Source: Streptomyces dangxiongensis (GTDB lineage: Bacteria > Actinomycetota > Actinomycetes > Streptomycetales > Streptomycetaceae). Taken from it: a stretch of 64,000 bases of DNA. The position numbers and the translations under genes were made by a program. The notes below the pieces were generated by a model. It did not search any database. It was not told the DNA's origin and saw only the letters and a program-made list of their open reading frames with translations. Shown piece after piece: positions 26,229 through 34,988 of the stretch; position 1 is the first letter of the stretch; each line of letters opens with the position of its first letter. The stretch is from positions 7,874,001-7,938,000 of the forward strand of contig NZ_CP033073.1 of assembly GCF_003675325.1 (NCBI RefSeq), in the 5' to 3' direction.

Positions 26229-28375
26229 GGGCCCTCCTGAGGTTCGGACAGGTGCAGGCGGGGGACGCTGCGGTCGGCGTCGGCCCAGGCGAGGACCGGC
26301 CGGCCGGGGAACTCGGGCGGATTGGCCTGGGCGTTGGCCCGGTAGTCGTGAACTCCGTCGGGCAACTCCCGGGTGGCAACCCGGGACATGTGCCGGACGC
26401 TGTGCGACGGGCCGTCCTCGCGCCGGTCCCACATCACCACAGGTATGCCCAGCGCCAGGCACGTCTGCACGATGCGGTCTCGGGGAGGGCCGGGTGGTAC
26501 GTCCACGGAGACGCGTACCGTGTCGAGTTGGTTGACGAGCCGGGAGTACAGCGTGTCCCGGTCCGTGGGTTCGGAGACCACGAGCGCCCTGCCCGAGTCC
26601 AGGCGGCTCCATCTGCTGCGCCAGCGGGAGACGAAGCGCCCATTGCGGCGCAGCAGTTCGGGGCAGTGTACGACCAGCGGGAACTCCACCCCGAGCACGC
26701 CGGGCACCAGCTCGGCCGGATGGTCCCCGGCCGTCCACTCGTCGACGGGCAGGTTGAGGCCGCCGCGGTCCACGAGCACCTCCACCAGGGGTGGCCGCTC
26801 GTCCTCGGCCGGAGGGGTGAGCGAGTCCAGCACGCCCAGCACCTGGCGTGCCGCCTCCGAGGTCGAGTACGGCTTCACGCTCTCTGTGGAGACCTGCCGG
26901 GGCCCGGCCCCCTCGTCACACCAGATCCGCAGCCGGTGCCGGTCGCGCCCGGCGTTGGCCACCTGGACCAGGACCCGCACGCGTGTGGCCCGCACGCGCG
27001 CCGACCGCGCCCACTCCTGGGCGTCGAAGCGCCGTTCACCGAGGGCCGACCGCTCGATGCCCAGCCGTCGGGCCACCCCGTCCGCCCACAACCGTAGCTG
27101 CGCCCGCCGGGTGTCGGGGCACAGGGCACCGACGTACTCCACCACCCGCAGCAGAGCGGGCACCCGGCGCTCGTCGGCGTTCGCGTGACCGTCCCCCGGG
27201 AGGGTCTCCAGATGATCGAGCAGCGCGTCCACGGTCTCGCCGCCGGGCCGGGCCGCCAGGTGCGGCAACGCGGCGCGGACCACCTCGGGGAACCGCTCCA
27301 GCACAGTCGGGGAGAGAGCGCGCAGGTGTCCGCACAACTCCTTGTACTCGGCCGAGGTCAGCAGCCGTGGTGTGCGGGACAGGGCACCGGCGGCCAGGAC
27401 CCGTTCGGCGCCCCGTGGATCGTCCCGGCGCAGAATGGCGGTGAGCGCGGGCATGGCGCGCGGACGCGTCAGCACGAAGGCGGTGAACTCCTCCGGCGTG
27501 GGTGGCACGACGTCACTGCCGGGCTCCACCCCGCACAGCCGGGCCAGCCGACGGGCGCAGTCACCCCGTCCGCTCGGCGAGGGCAGCAGGTCCTCGATCA
27601 CTCCGAGCAGCACCTCGAAAGCGGGATCGTCCGGCTCGACCGGCGAGGGCCGGATGCCGTCCAACACCCCGAGAGAGCCCAGTTCGGCCTCGACGGCCTG
27701 CCAGGGCACGGCCCAGCTACGCCGGATGACGCCCTGGAAACCCAGTTCGAGTGGCGCTCCGGCGTCGTCCACGGGCATGAAGTGCCCGACGACCAGCCCG
27801 ACCACGGCCTGCTCCTCCCGGCACCACAAGGGGCTGCCGCTGTAACCGGGGCCGACCGCCATGCCGGTGGAGGCGCCGTCCAGGTAGGCCAGGCGGCCGT
27901 GCAGCCCGGAGACGGTGAGCCGGGCGATGGTGGAGGCACGGCCCCCGCCGTGCCAGGCCTCCGCCTTCTGGCCGGCCGTCATGGCGGCCTGGCGGGGCGG
28001 GGGCGGTAACCCGCCGGCCGGGGCATCCACGCGCAGTACCGCGAGGTCGCCGAGCCACTCGTCGGCGCCTGCCGTCACCGGCCCGCCGCCCCGGGCGCGG
28101 GGCGGGATCCAGTGGGCCACGCGGGAGGAGAGCCGCCGGCCCCGCACCATGTCGTCGTCGCGCACCTCCACCGGAACCTCGCCGACACCCGGCGGCCGTG
28201 TGTCGAACATGTCCCTGCCCAGAGCGACGTTGACGACATGCGCGCAGGTCAGCACCGTGTCGGGGCCCAGGACGAAGCCCGCCCCGGCGGGCTTGCCGTC
28301 CTCGGTCCGCCGGACGGTCACGACATGGCGGGAGGGATCGTCGGAGCTGTCCCACCGGTTACGGAACCACCCCAC
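26225..28375 (-). CDS. Trypsin-like protease with VMAP-C-type C-terminal domain
   Basis: A 716-residue protein. The N-terminal S1-like serine protease domain (about 1-235) keeps the triad: His46 in TCAHVV, Asp110 in GDLAVLRVD, Ser179 in GYSGSP. A helical middle part (about 250-480) may be an effector-associated or adaptor region. The last about 200 residues (RPPLVEVLVDRGGLNLPVDE, then FPLVVHCPELL and SRWRSRWSRL) fit the VMAP-C domain found in vWA-MoxR-associated proteins. No signal peptide, so it acts in the cytoplasm. GTG 28375 lies 3 bases after the trypco1 stop with GGAG 7 bases upstream. It is the likely effector, cleaving target proteins when the ATPase module signals. Confidence 0.8.
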   Translation of the reverse strand: MGWFRNRWDSSDDPSRHVVTVRRTEDGKPAGAGFVLGPDTVLTCAHVVNVALGRDMFDTRPPGVGEVPVEVRDDDMVRGRRLSSRVAHWIPPRARGGGPVTAGADEWLGDLAVLRVDAPAGGLPPPPRQAAMTAGQKAEAWHGGGRASTIARLTVSGLHGRLAYLDGASTGMAVGPGYSGSPLWCREEQAVVGLVVGHFMPVDDAGAPLELGFQGVIRRSWAVPWQAVEAELGSLGVLDGIRPSPVEPDDPAFEVLLGVIEDLLPSPSGRGDCARRLARLCGVEPGSDVVPPTPEEFTAFVLTRPRAMPALTAILRRDDPRGAERVLAAGALSRTPRLLTSAEYKELCGHLRALSPTVLERFPEVVRAALPHLAARPGGETVDALLDHLETLPGDGHANADERRVPALLRVVEYVGALCPDTRRAQLRLWADGVARRLGIERSALGERRFDAQEWARSARVRATRVRVLVQVANAGRDRHRLRIWCDEGAGPRQVSTESVKPYSTSEAARQVLGVLDSLTPPAEDERPPLVEVLVDRGGLNLPVDEWTAGDHPAELVPGVLGVEFPLVVHCPELLRRNGRFVSRWRSRWSRLDSGRALVVSEPTDRDTLYSRLVNQLDTVRVSVDVPPGPPRDRIVQTCLALGIPVVMWDRREDGPSHSVRHMSRVATRELPDGVHDYRANAQANPPEFPGRPVLAWADADRSVPRLHLSEPQEGP

Positions 28376-28378
28376 GCG

Positions 28379-28774
28379 TCACTCCGCGCCGGGCGTCGCG
28401 CCGGCGTCCGCGCCCGGCTTCCAGCTGGCCGTGACGGTGAGATGCGCCTGCCCGGCCGCGCCGACGATCCCGAACTTGAGGTCGTGCCCGACCTGCACGC
28501 CGAAGGTGACGCTCAGCTCGGTGGGTGGCTCGGGCACCGCCGTCGCCACGTTGTGGACCTCCTGCAACAGCGGCCCGATGGGGCGCAGGGCGGCGCGCAG
28601 CGCGTCGGCCGCGAAGTTCGCGACCGCTCGGCTGCCGGCCCCGACCGGCACGGCCCGGCCCATCCCTTCGGGAAGGTCATCGTCCACGGCGGAAGGCACC
28701 GCACCCGCGACAGACGTCAGCAGGAAACGGACCGGAGTGCCGTCGGAGAGCGCGAGATCGGGTGAAGTCGACAC
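28379..28774 (-). CDS. Trypsin-co-occurring domain protein (trypco1/CU044_2847-like)
   Basis: A 131-residue protein that opens the operon. The pattern fits the trypsin-co-occurring domain 1 family: LSDGTPVRFLLTS, then an Ala-rich helix with ALRPIGPLLQEVHNVA, and a final strand pair PTELSVTFGVQVGHDLKFGI followed by HLTVTASW. Such proteins are encoded beside trypsin-domain genes of conflict systems and may regulate the protease. GTG 28774 has no ribosome-binding site but a GATACT box 6 bases upstream, so the operon may start with a leaderless mRNA. Confidence 0.75.
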   Translation of the reverse strand: MSTSPDLALSDGTPVRFLLTSVAGAVPSAVDDDLPEGMGRAVPVGAGSRAVANFAADALRAALRPIGPLLQEVHNVATAVPEPPTELSVTFGVQVGHDLKFGIVGAAGQAHLTVTASWKPGADAGATPGAE

Positions 28775-29324
28775 GTCATCAGTATCGGCCCGAACCTCAC
28801 ACGGAACGCGAGCTTTGCCTGACTCGGTTACCCAAACGATGCTTTGGGACCTCGGGAGTCACGCCCGACTCAAAGCGCGACCCGGGCCGAGCAGGGCGCC
28901 GCCGCCCTGCCCCGCCGCCCGGGCCACCCGCTCCGGCGGGTCGGCCGCCACGATCCGGCCGCCCCCGCCCGACCCCAGGCCGATCACCCGGCCGGCAGCC
29001 GAGGACCACCTCGTCGCCGGACGCGCCGCCGGCCACTCGAGCGGCCCTGGCGCCCTGCTCCTGGCCGGGTACCTGCTCACCCGCCCCCGTCCTCAACCCC
29101 CTGGTACGACGCCGCGGTTCGTCGGCACGCCCGGGGCCCTGGCCCGGGCCCCGAGTCGGCGCCGCGTCCCCATGGTCAGGACGAGCTTCGCGCACTGGCC
29201 AGGTCGCGTCAGCTCAGCGTGGACGACCACATGTTCACCCTCCCGGGGCTGCAGTGCTCCCCGCGCAGCCGGGGCGGCGCGTACCGCGCCTCATCTGGTG
29301 TGCTTCTGGTGCTCCCTGCCGCCC

Positions 29325-29417
29325 TGCGACTTCCTGGGACGCCTCGACGACGACCTGCTGACCTTCAGCGGCGATCGGCTGGAGGACGACATCGCGGCGC
29401 TCACCGTCTGCGTGTCG
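29325..29417 (+). pseudogene. Possible SpoIIE-type phosphatase C-terminal fragment
   Basis: The frame reads FLGRLDDDLLTFSGDRLEDD and IAALTV, matching the final helix and DDIALLxV strand of PP2C/SpoIIE phosphatases. Nothing recognisable precedes it; 28775-29324 is GC-rich DNA without a supported gene. Confidence 0.3.
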
Positions 29418-29505
29418 CCGGTACCGCCCCGTCACCGGCCGGATGAGCACCGCCGGGCGGTGACCGCGCAGGGCACCCGTACGGTGCTCCGGCAGGCCGT
29501 CCGGA

Positions 29506-30303
29506 TCAGAAGGCCGTGTGGTCGAACCAGCGGTCGAGGACCGTGGCGTCCCCCGAGACGTCGAAGACCGTCTCCTGGTACGACCGTCGGCCGTAGAGCA
29601 GCAGCAGAAGGTCCGCCGCCTGCCCCCGCACCGCCGCCGTGTCCGGCCCGGACTCGGCAACCCCGCCGGACAGCAGCCGGATACCGACCGGCTCCAGCCG
29701 CACCCGCCATTCCTCACCGGCCGCACCCGTGCACCGGAACGCGATCGTCTCGCCGTCGCCGCGCAGCTTCGTCACCGCAGGCGCGAAAAGCCCCGCGTAC
29801 GGCAGGTTCGCCAAGAACTCGTCCACTCCGTCCGCCGCCAACACCGGGTCGACGGCCGTCTCCCGGCCGACGGCACGCTCCGCGTCCACCCGGTGCACCA
29901 GCGTCTCGAACAGCATCCGGCGCGCCCAGAACCGCGCATGCCGGTCCTCGCCCCATGTCCACATCGGCGCGTCGGGGGCTGTGTCCCGCAGCACGGCCGC
30001 CACGTCGGGCACCCCAGCCGTCACCCAGTCGGGGTAGTCCCGCGGGTCGTCGGGCAGCCCCAGCTCCACGTCCCGGCTGCGGGGAAACTCCTGCACGCGC
30101 CGGGACAGCAGGGTGCAGAACCAGCGCTGCAGCGAGCCCACGTGCCGGGCGAGCTCAGCCAGTGTCCAGTCGGGGCAGGAGGGCACGGCACCCGCGGGGT
30201 CGGCGCCGCGCACCGCGTCGGCGAACCGGCGGGTCTCCCGCTCGATCTCCTCACGGTAGGTGTCGTACGGCAGGGGATGTCCCGCGTTGCTCGTCGTCGC
30301 CAT
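29506..30303 (-). CDS. Maleylpyruvate isomerase-family mycothiol-dependent enzyme
   Basis: A 265-residue protein of the DinB-like MDMPI family. The N-terminal helix bundle carries the characteristic VPSCPDWTLAELARHVGSLQ motif. FETLVHRVDAERAVG supplies the later metal-binding His, and the C-terminal domain ends with LLLLLYGRRS. Members bind a metal and use mycothiol for isomerisation or transfer. ATG 30303 is chosen for where family similarity begins; the much longer frame upstream belongs to a different decayed gene. Single gene. Confidence 0.87.
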   Translation of the reverse strand: MATTSNAGHPLPYDTYREEIERETRRFADAVRGADPAGAVPSCPDWTLAELARHVGSLQRWFCTLLSRRVQEFPRSRDVELGLPDDPRDYPDWVTAGVPDVAAVLRDTAPDAPMWTWGEDRHARFWARRMLFETLVHRVDAERAVGRETAVDPVLAADGVDEFLANLPYAGLFAPAVTKLRGDGETIAFRCTGAAGEEWRVRLEPVGIRLLSGGVAESGPDTAAVRGQAADLLLLLYGRRSYQETVFDVSGDATVLDRWFDHTAF

Positions 30304-30559
30304 CTGCTGCCGCCGTTCTGTCACGGGTACGGATTCGGGTGACGACCAGTGTGGCGGCTGGAGTGCACTCCAAGGCAAGTCGGCCTCGGGTGCATCACCG
30401 AGCGCAGGCCGCGCCCCGGCCGGCGCGCGGCTGGGTGCGTTGGCCCGGCCGTGAATGTGCCGGTGCTTGCCGTGCTCACCGGCTCCCCTTGGCGGTGTCA
30501 CGGGGCGGCCGACTGGGTTCCCTGGAACGATAGGGAGGTTGAGACGTGGGGCAGGCTCG

Positions 30560-31030
30560 TTGAGCGCTGGCAGGTGGTGGTGTTGAGCCAGTACACAGGG
30601 CGGTGTCCATCTCTCGTGGGGTCCAGTCGCGGATCGGGGCGGGGCTGCGGCCAGGAGCTGGTCGATCGTTCGGCTGTAGCGGCTGTAGCGGCTGTAGCGG
30701 CTGTAGCGGCTGTAGCGGCTGTAGCGGCTGTAGCGGCTGTAGCGACCGGGCGCGTGGGTGAGGGTGATGCCGAGGGTGTGCAGTGCGCTGTGGGCTCGTC
30801 GGTCGTAGATGGCCATGCGGTCCGGTGCGGCTGCGGTGAGGACGGCGAAGGCGAGGGCGTCGCCGGTGCGGAAGCCCGGTGGTGCGGCGAGGGCTGCTCC
30901 GCCGGCTCGTGCTGAGGTGCTGTGGCTGAGGGAGGTGTCCCGGGCGGCGGTCGTGGCTGTGGCGGTTGTGCGGCGTACGTCGGCGCCCGGGAGGGCCATG
31001 AGTTCGGCGGCCCAGGTGACGTGGGGCGCC
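30560..31030 (-). pseudogene. Decayed hypothetical gene with (Arg-Tyr-Ser)n expansion
   Basis: Minus-strand codons with good bias read TWAAELMALPGADVRRTTAT, then ALAAPPGFRTGDALAFAVLT and DRRAHSALHTLGITLTHAPG. Eight repeats of Arg-Tyr-Ser and RTIDQLLAAA follow. The next part continues in another frame (DWTPREMDTAL) and then another (YWLN). A TAG lies just before the first residue in frame. It looks like a streptomycete family of unknown function broken by at least two shifts. Confidence 0.5.
30672..30743 (+). repeat. 9-bp tandem repeat, 8 perfect copies
   Basis: Eight head-to-tail perfect copies of GGCTGTAGC. The unit length is a multiple of three, so on the minus strand it encodes repeated Arg-Tyr-Ser within the decayed gene. 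The absence of variation between copies suggests recent slippage. Confidence 0.95.
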
Positions 31031-31249
31031 TACGGGCGACGGGCGGAACACCCCCGTGTCGGCGGGGAGGACTCTTTCTGAGCTGTGGTTCATGCCGGCG
31101 GCATGCGGGTCGGTCAGCAGGAGGACACAGGACAGGCACTGGGCCCGAGATCAGGTGGTAGCGACATGCGCGCGAGTCCTGCGGGAGTCCTCGGGTGTCC
31201 TCGTGGATCTCAGCGAGATGGATGTCGGTCGCCCCGACCCCTCCCGCAA

Positions 31250-31479
31250 AGCGTGGTACTCCCAACGACCATCGACTGGCGGCCTTGGACGAGGCCCTGA
31301 GCATGGTGAACCTCGTCGCCGATAGGGACATCGCAGAAGCCGCACACGCCCTTGACGAGCAGATATGGCGCTTCCACATCCTCGTCAGACGGGGCCTGAC
31401 TCCAGAGGACAACTGGCTCGTTCTGCGCGGGCGCGTGGTAGCAGCGCAGAACGACTTCATCACCGTGGCACGCCGCTAG
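31250..31479 (+). pseudogene. Hypothetical protein remnant, C-terminal part
   Basis: About 75 codons read RLAALDEALSMVNLVADRDI, AEAAHALDEQIWRFHILVRR and GLTPEDNWLVLRG. Codon bias is good, and the helical pattern matches an uncharacterised streptomycete protein I have seen. The 5' end merges into unrelated DNA; the in-frame ATG at 31195 adds residues of no family character. Confidence 0.4.
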
Positions 31480-31816
31480 CTGTCGCTGGCCGGAGATCCG
31501 CTTCAGCGCTTCTCCGGGCGGCCTGCTCCGGCTGATCCGGTCTGGACCTCTTGAGGGCTCACCCTCCGGATACGACTATCGCGCTTTGGCTCATGCGCAC
31601 ATCGCCGGGGCGCCGGATAGCCGGGCCGCCACAGCTTGCGGTCGGAGCTGACGGCCGTGGCGCTCACCCCGCCGGGCCGCCGGCCGGAGCCGACCCCCGG
31701 CTCGGCGGACGACTGGCTGCGCGCGGCGTTGGAACGGGACGACTCCGGTGAGTGAGGGGCGTGGTCCTCGTCGCGGCCGTCACGGTGATCGGATCCCGGA
31801 CACCGGGCCCGCGTTC
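31480..31816. other. Intergenic stretch, nothing recognised
   Basis: No gene or site that I can support. A short plus-strand frame ending near 31754 (DDWLRAALERDDSGE) may be the tail of a lost gene. Confidence 0.4.
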
Positions 31817-32575
31817 TCACATCCTGGTCATACCGCTACCGGTGAGGCCCGGTGCCACCGCCGGGACCCAGAAGACGACGGCAGCCAGGGCGATCGAGGC
31901 GATGCCCACGGCGCGGGCCACGAGACGGCCGCCCGGAGCCAGCTTCTCCGTGGTGATCACGCCCGTCAGGACCACCATGGCCCACAGGTTCATTACACCG
32001 AACACGGCCAGGAGCACCATCAGCGACCAGCAGCAGCCCAGGCAGAAGGCTCCGTGATGGCCTCCGGCACGCACATCACGCGAGCGCCCCGGATACGAGG
32101 TGTAGCGCAGCACCAGCCAGATCGGCGAGCGGCATCGGGCCAGGCAGCGGTCTTTGAGTGGCGTGAGTTGGTAGGCGCCGTTGATCGCGAACACGGCCGC
32201 GGCCACCACGGTCCCCGCTCCGGCGGGAAGGTGCCCGGCCCGGCCCAGGCCGACGGCCAGCCCGTACGCCGGCAACCCGGCCGCAGCCCAGACGAGCAGA
32301 TAGGCCACCGTGAAAGCCGCCATGCGCGGCGCCCGGCGCACGGTCATGGTGCGTGCGTACAGCGCGGCGACGAGGGCCGTGGCGGGCAGCATCATCGCCG
32401 CCATCATCAGCGTCCACACAGCCAGAAAGGCGGGCAGCCCCAGGCCCATGGTGCCCGGAACCATCTGCATACCGCCTTGACGCGTCACCACCCAGACCCA
32501 GGCGGCAGCCGACGCGACCAGCAGCAGTCCGGCGGGGGCCGCCTTGCGGCGGACAGTGATCAGCCGACCGGTCAC
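31817..32575 (-). CDS. DUF2182 integral membrane protein
   Basis: A 252-residue protein with about six membrane segments, matching DUF2182. It has FLAVWTLMMAAMMLPATA (a Met-rich helix), TPLKDRCLARCRSP and a Cys/His-containing HHGAFCLGCCWSLM. The conserved Met, Cys and His residues have led to the suggestion of metal binding, but the function is unknown. Its GTG overlaps the DUF1326 stop (GTGA), so the two are translationally coupled and probably work together. Confidence 0.88.
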   Translation of the reverse strand: MTGRLITVRRKAAPAGLLLVASAAAWVWVVTRQGGMQMVPGTMGLGLPAFLAVWTLMMAAMMLPATALVAALYARTMTVRRAPRMAAFTVAYLLVWAAAGLPAYGLAVGLGRAGHLPAGAGTVVAAAVFAINGAYQLTPLKDRCLARCRSPIWLVLRYTSYPGRSRDVRAGGHHGAFCLGCCWSLMVLLAVFGVMNLWAMVVLTGVITTEKLAPGGRLVARAVGIASIALAAVVFWVPAVAPGLTGSGMTRM

Positions 32576-33186
32576 GCGGACCAGCTAAAAGGCGCGGAGT
32601 GCCCGTTGCCGCCGGAGAAGTCCCAGGTCCGGCCGTACACGCCGTCGCCCGTCGCCCGGGTGGACCGGGCAATGGTCAGCGTGCTGTTCGCCGGGTGGAA
32701 CATGCCGGTGAGGCTCATGACCGGACCGTCCTCGCCGAACTGCGGGGCGACCTGGTCTTCGATCTCGATGTCGATGGCGTCGCCCACCTGCGCGGCGTGA
32801 CGGCGGCCGTCGTCGCGGTAGGTGATGGGAACCCGCTCCACGCCGAGGACATCGCCGATGAGCGGAGTGAGCGCCGCCATCGGCCCGCCGGCTCGGCCGG
32901 AGAAGACCTTGCCCAGGGACTCCGCCTGGCCGTCGTCGGCCGAGGCGTCGAGGTAGAGAGCCACCTGCCAGTCGCCCTCGGCCATCACCCGGGGCGCGTC
33001 GATGAAGACGGCGACGCTGCGGTCGGAGACGTCCACGCCGTCCACGTTCCCGCTCTCCACGTGGAACGCCAAGGTCACCTGGCAGCGCTCGTGGTCGGCC
33101 GGTGCGGTCAGGCCCGAGGTGGTGCAGGGGCACACCGCGTCGCAGTTGCAGCTCTCCAGGTACGTGCCGTTCATGTTCCAGGGCAT
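32572..33186 (-). CDS. DUF1326 domain protein
   Basis: A 204-residue soluble protein. The N-terminal YLESCNCDAVCPC motif gives four closely spaced cysteines, the hallmark of DUF1326 and a likely thiol or metal site. The remainder is beta-rich (DVSDRSVAVFIDAPRVMAEG, DWQVALYLD). DUF1326 and DUF2182 genes are often paired; the biochemical role is not established. GGGAG lies about 12 bases before the ATG at 33186. Confidence 0.88.
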   Translation of the reverse strand: MPWNMNGTYLESCNCDAVCPCTTSGLTAPADHERCQVTLAFHVESGNVDGVDVSDRSVAVFIDAPRVMAEGDWQVALYLDASADDGQAESLGKVFSGRAGGPMAALTPLIGDVLGVERVPITYRDDGRRHAAQVGDAIDIEIEDQVAPQFGEDGPVMSLTGMFHPANSTLTIARSTRATGDGVYGRTWDFSGGNGHSAPFSWSA

Positions 33187-33270
33187 GGCTCTTCGTCTCC
33201 CTCTTCACCCCTTCGGGGAAACCGATGCATCGGGAGGGTCCGTTCGGTCCCGGATCCGCTCTTCTCCAGG

Positions 33271-33975
33271 CTATTCCTGACGCGCCGGGGGCGCAGATGG
33301 CTGCCGGTGATGGGCGTGGGCCGGCGAACGTCGACGCCTGCCAGGGCAGTGGGCCTGTCGAGTCCAAGTGGCCGCCGGTCGGGCCGTCCGGTCCCAGTCG
33401 AGCCACCGAACGATGATCTCGGCGCCCTGCTCGACGGTCGGCACGCCCTGGTGCCGGTTCAGGGCCGTCGCGGTGTAGCCGGGCTCCACGGCGTTGATCC
33501 GCATCCGCGGGAACGCCTTGGCGAACTGCACGGTGAGCATGTTCACCGCGGTTTCGGAGGCCGGGTGGGCGACTCCGAGATACCCGCTGCCGGCCCGGGC
33601 GAACGAGGCCAGGCCGCTGCTGACATTGACCATGACCGGGGCGGCGGAGCGTTCCAGCAGCGGCAGGAAGGCGTGGGTCACCCGGACCAGGCCGAAGACG
33701 TTGGTCTTGAACACCTCCGCATCACGTCGGCGGTCAACTCCGCGGCGCCGATGATGTCGCCCCCCGGGGACCGCGCCCCGATACCGGCGTTGTCGATGAG
33801 GACGTCCAGGCCTCCGTCGGCCTGAACGAACCGGGCGCCGAGCTCGGGCGCGGCGACCGAGCCCCGCTCGATGCTGCGCGAACCCAGGTAGACGGGTGTG
33901 ACCCATGGCGATCAGGCGGCGAGCGGTCTCGTGACCGAGGCCCTTGTCGGCCCCGGTGATCAAGGTTGTCGCCAT
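33271..33975 (-). pseudogene. Short-chain dehydrogenase with frameshifts and internal deletion
   Basis: The start is a good SDR (LITGADKGLGHETARRL). An extra C after GHT shifts the frame; the next frame continues VYLGSRSIERGS and GGLDVLIDNAGIG. Another shift restores the first frame at EVFKTNVFGLVRVTHAFLPL. The catalytic region is altered: YLGVAHPASETA stands where SDRs have YxxSKxA. About 20 residues around the usual DVTD segment are absent, and near the C-terminus the frame changes again (DGPTGG). The product cannot be functional as read. Confidence 0.75.
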
Positions 33976-34249
33976 GGGGCGGAGCTTCCCTCCGGGATGA
34001 CGCGATCGACCACCGGAGTACGACGCGGCGCGCGACCTTGTTTCGACCGGGGCGCCGAGGCCCGCCGTGCCGCTTCACTGGTCCCGGACCGCTCCGTCCT
34101 TCGCCGCCGCCTCGGGGGACCTGTCCTCCTGGGCGTGCCGGGCGGCATTCCTTCCGAGCGCGGTCCCGGAATTGATGCATGCCAGCCGTAGATCAGTGAT
34201 GCGCCACCGAACTCATCGTCCTCACGGCCAGGCCCCCTCGCGCAGGGGA

Positions 34250-34330
34250 GGCCGACCTGATCGTGGCCCAGCACCGCAACGGCCCCACCGCCACGATCGA
34301 GGCCAGCTTCCAGGGCGCCGCTACTGTCGG
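34250..34330 (+). pseudogene. DnaB replicative helicase C-terminal scrap
   Basis: GEADLIVAQHRNGPTATIEA followed by SFQGA matches the conserved C-terminal end of DnaB (usually AELIVAKHRNGPT and a final FQGxxxRF). Only about 25 codons survive. The neighbouring DNA (33976-34249) shows no gene. Confidence 0.5.
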
Positions 34331-34452
34331 ATTCCCACTCGTTCTCGTCCGTGCTGTCCGATGCTCTTTCGTGACCTCTGAACGGCTGCCCGCTCGCACT
34401 CCAGTGGCTGATCAAGGCTCCCGCGGATCGGAAGTCGGGTGCGTACGAGCTG

Positions 34453-34478
34453 GTTCGCACTCGTATACTCGTGCGAAC
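34453..34478 (+). promoter_or_regulatory. Promoter with 26-bp palindromic operator
   Basis: GTTCGCAC and GTGCGAAC are perfect inverted arms with a GTATAC core at the centre; only the TC pairs between core and arms break symmetry. TATACT (34464-34469), a near-perfect -10 box, lies inside the dyad. A repressor bound here would occlude the promoter of the DIP1984-family gene. Confidence 0.65.
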
Positions 34479-34500
34479 TCATGGAGGGGGGGTGGGGACA

Positions 34501-34971
34501 GTGAAGCTTGCTGAGGCACTGGCAGAACGCGCGGAGGCGACACGCCGTGTAGAACAGCTGCGAGCACGCGTCGTCAGCAGTGCGCGCTACCAGGAGGGGG
34601 AGACACCCGCCGAGGATGCAGCTCAGCTATTGGCCGAGGCTGGTGAGGTGCTGAACGCTCTGGAAACGCTGATCCGGCGAATCAACCGGACCAATGCCAC
34701 CGTGGAGATGGGTCCGGACGGCCCGCTCACCGATGCCCTCGCACGCCGGGACGTCCTGCGGTCGCGTCACTCCGTGGTCACCGCAGCGGCGGACGCGGCG
34801 GCCGGTCAGGGCGAGCGGGGATACGGCCGGCAGCTTCGGTCCGAGTTGATGATGCTTTCCGCGCTTCCGGTCGCGGAACTGCGCGGTCAGGCGGATGCAC
34901 TTGCCCGAGAGATCCGCGAGGTCGATGTACGGATCCAGCGTACGAACTGGGAGGTCGATCTGCTGGACTGA
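34501..34971 (+). CDS. DIP1984-family (septicolysin-like) protein
   Basis: A 156-residue, mostly helical protein. The opening KLAEALAERAEATRRVEQLR, the IRRINRTNATVEM block and the final VDVRIQRTNWEVDLL are the family's signature regions. The molecular function is unknown. GTG 34501 is preferred over an in-frame ATG at 34481 inside the promoter because family similarity begins with KLAEAL. A GGAGG-rich stretch lies upstream. It sits between a palindromic promoter and a tRNA-like structure that starts 18 bases after its stop, so the two are probably co-transcribed. Confidence 0.85.
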   Translation: MKLAEALAERAEATRRVEQLRARVVSSARYQEGETPAEDAAQLLAEAGEVLNALETLIRRINRTNATVEMGPDGPLTDALARRDVLRSRHSVVTAAADAAAGQGERGYGRQLRSELMMLSALPVAELRGQADALAREIREVDVRIQRTNWEVDLLD

Positions 34972-34988
34972 GCAGTCCAGTAGGCTGG

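Noticed and set aside
27915..30533. 872-codon plus-strand open frame
   Set aside because: It is antisense to the trypsin/VMAP and trypco1 genes and to the mycothiol-dependent enzyme, is Arg/Pro-rich, and has no motif; it is a shadow caused by GC-rich codon bias.
30672..30743. CRISPR-like array
   Set aside because: The 9-bp units are directly adjacent with no spacers; this is a simple tandem repeat.
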